From NCBI GenBank assembly GCA_934772045.1, contig CAKVMH010000003.1:124001-188000 (forward strand): a stretch of DNA of 64,000 nucleotides, given 5' to 3'. The stretch comes from an uncultured Clostridia bacterium (GTDB taxonomy: Bacteria > Bacillota > Clostridia > Christensenellales > UBA1242). Positions 62,998-64,000 of this stretch are shown piece by piece (positions within the stretch are counted from its first letter, which is position 1; each line of letters opens with the position of its first letter). A program made the translations under genes and the position numbers. The notes under the pieces are model-generated. The model searched no databases. It saw only the letters and a program-made list of their open reading frames with translations, and had not been told where the DNA came from.

Positions 62998-63240
62998 AAC
63001 TGCTGGCATAAACTTTTTGCACTCCAACAAAGCAACCTTACAGCACATGCTGTATCCTTCTTAATGCTGCTGCCTTCCGGCCCTGACATGATTCGTAGGG
63101 CAACATTGTATAAGACCTTGTTTTCATCATACACAAAGCCTACTCAACACAGCCAAGTTTGCCCCGCATTATGCACATCAGCCCTGCTGTAGTGGATTGC
63201 AGGTTACAGGGCACCACTAGCTCCCCGCTTAGTACAACTT
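62998..63240 (-). ncRNA. ffs: Signal recognition particle RNA (large bacterial type)
   Basis: The minus strand contains the Ffh-binding domain GTCAGGGCCGGAAGGCAGCA (~63067-63091), with its universal GGAAGGCAGCAG loop, flanked by a long imperfect helix. The 5' end has the Alu-domain signature GCGGGGAGCTAGTGGTGCCC (near 63230) and CTGTAACC. So it is the ~250-270-nt Bacillus/Clostridium form rather than the short 4.5S type. The 5' end is set by a promoter at 63247-63275; the 3' end is approximate. Confidence 0.93.
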
Positions 63241-63246
63241 AAAAGT

Positions 63247-63275
63247 ATTATACATTAAATTGAATGAAAACTCAA
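63247..63275 (-). promoter_or_regulatory. Promoter of the SRP RNA
   Basis: Minus strand: TTGAGT (63270-63275), 17-nt spacer, TATAAT (63247-63252), placing the start near 63240. Confidence 0.8.
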
Positions 63276-63377
63276 CACTTTTTCAAAAATTTTAGTGTAA
63301 ATTTTGTTTAAATTTGAAATATTTGCCACATTTTTAAAATTCGACGAAAATTTTTATGTCAATTAACCTTGCATTGG

Positions 63378-63407
63378 TTGGAGAATCTTATCAATTTATG
63401 GTATAAT
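63378..63407 (+). promoter_or_regulatory. Promoter of the CBS-domain gene
   Basis: TTGGAG (63378-63383), 18-nt spacer, TATAAT (63402-63407), leading to ATG 63452. Confidence 0.75.
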
Positions 63408-63451
63408 TTAAGCAATAAAAATTTTTAGTTGAATTACGATAGGGAGCGAAT

Positions 63452-64000
63452 ATGAAAAAATCTAATGCAGAGCGTTTTATAACCGCATACAATCAAATTG
63501 ATTACAATTTGCGTGCGATTTACGATTTTAAGCGCAGTATGTCTTTTAGTGATGTTGTGCGCCGTGCGGTTTTGTTAAATTCGGTTGTACGTAAATATGA
63601 AGAAGATTTAATCGATTTTGGCAGGTTGCGCAATGCAATTGTGCACACTGGCAACAATAAATTTATCATTGCTGAGCCACATGACGATATTGTGGAAAAG
63701 ATTGAAAAACTTGCTGAACTTATTGCTGAACCGCCACTTGCGATTGACCGTGTTGGCAACAAAGATGTAATAATCATTGAGCAAGAAATGTTGATTGGCG
63801 AAGCGATGGAATTAATTTCACGCACAGGTTATTCCAACCTTCCGGTATACAATAAAAATAAGTTGATTGGCGTTTTAAATGCGCGCAAACTTATGGCAGT
63901 TTTGGGTACAAAAGTTGGCGAAGGCGTTAATTTGCAAGAGTACATCACAACAGCCAAAGTTCAAGACATTATTATGCAAATGGGTGACGACTATTATTAT
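63452..64000 (+). CDS. CBS-domain protein (incomplete, runs past the window)
   Basis: The first 183 codons of a gene that continues beyond the window. ATG 63452 follows AGGGAG. The N-terminal ~100 residues form a helical domain (MKKSNAERFITAYNQIDYNL, then FGRLRNAIVHTGNNKFIIA, the RN..VH pattern of HEPN-like or nucleotide-binding folds). The first CBS motif begins near residue 115: EQEMLIGEAMELISRTGYSN, LPVYNKNKLIGVLNARKL. A second CBS motif presumably follows. CBS pairs usually sense adenine nucleotides. The partner domain is not visible. Confidence 0.82.
   Translation, partial: MKKSNAERFITAYNQIDYNLRAIYDFKRSMSFSDVVRRAVLLNSVVRKYEEDLIDFGRLRNAIVHTGNNKFIIAEPHDDIVEKIEKLAELIAEPPLAIDRVGNKDVIIIEQEMLIGEAMELISRTGYSNLPVYNKNKLIGVLNARKLMAVLGTKVGEGVNLQEYITTAKVQDIIMQMGDDYYY

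Noticed and set aside
63520..63825. Minus-strand frame within the CBS gene
   Set aside because: Antisense to a clear CBS-domain gene that has its own promoter and ribosome-binding site.

Overview
The window looks like the chromosome of a low-GC, anaerobic, Clostridia-type Bacillota, probably an uncultured gut lineage. The evidence is a pyruvate:ferredoxin oxidoreductase, the spore/divisome trio yabP-yabQ-divIC, a SpoVB/MurJ-type flippase, an LTA-synthase-like sulfatase, two CPBP-family membrane proteases, a large Bacillus-type SRP RNA, and lipobox-bearing surface proteins. Species cannot be fixed from the sequence alone.

Region 1 (about 1-13.17 kb) reads as the right-hand part of a mobile or accessory island. 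It holds a replication-initiator-like protein near three copies of a 9-bp direct repeat, then a seven-gene type I restriction-modification operon on the minus strand. That operon runs GIY-YIG protein, coiled-coil tail-anchored protein, hsdM, zinc-ribbon/DUF4145-like protein, hsdS, a frameshifted membrane protein, hsdR. After it come small plus-strand accessory genes and two unrecognised stand-alone genes. The island ends at a tRNA 3'-half (anticodon loop CTCCTAA through CCA), the usual footprint of tRNA-targeted integration.

Region 2 (13.2-25.1 kb) is housekeeping plus surface and export genes: an Ig/beta-helix lipoprotein, an ABC export operon whose ATPase is fused to a YwaF-like membrane domain, an Sfp-type PPTase, a tRNA-dihydrouridine synthase, a SpoVB-like flippase and HU. 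Region 3 (25.1-28.0 kb) is a cluster of strong hairpins followed by a type II-like restriction enzyme and a C5-cytosine methyltransferase, probably another insertion. Region 4 (28.1-34.5 kb) holds tadA, an M14 peptidase, rlmH, two CPBP proteases, a stand-alone GlmU acetyltransferase domain, a CMP-kinase-like protein and divIC-yabQ-yabP.

Region 5 (34.8-51.5 kb) contains a 3605-residue GLUG-repeat lipoprotein, queH, alr, a YugP-type metallopeptidase, and a membrane-anchored coiled-coil protein ending in nine AT-hook motifs. The last is the most intriguing gene here: a candidate tether between membrane and AT-rich DNA. Region 6 (51.5-64 kb) holds an XRE regulator with a palindromic operator, DUF1858 and SPFH/zinc-ribbon proteins, an LTA-synthase-like enzyme, tRNA-Asn, truA, nifJ, traX, the SRP RNA and a CBS-domain gene cut by the window end.

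Three recurring signals are not explained by genes. (i) A palindromic ~52-bp intergenic repeat occurs at three loci, always directly beside a terminator, with compensatory stem changes. (ii) Three ~120-bp units of a conserved hairpin plus a variable terminator lie behind the SRP RNA. (iii) Several genes have good promoters whose -10 box ends 5-7 nt before the ATG with no Shine-Dalgarno, suggesting leaderless mRNAs.
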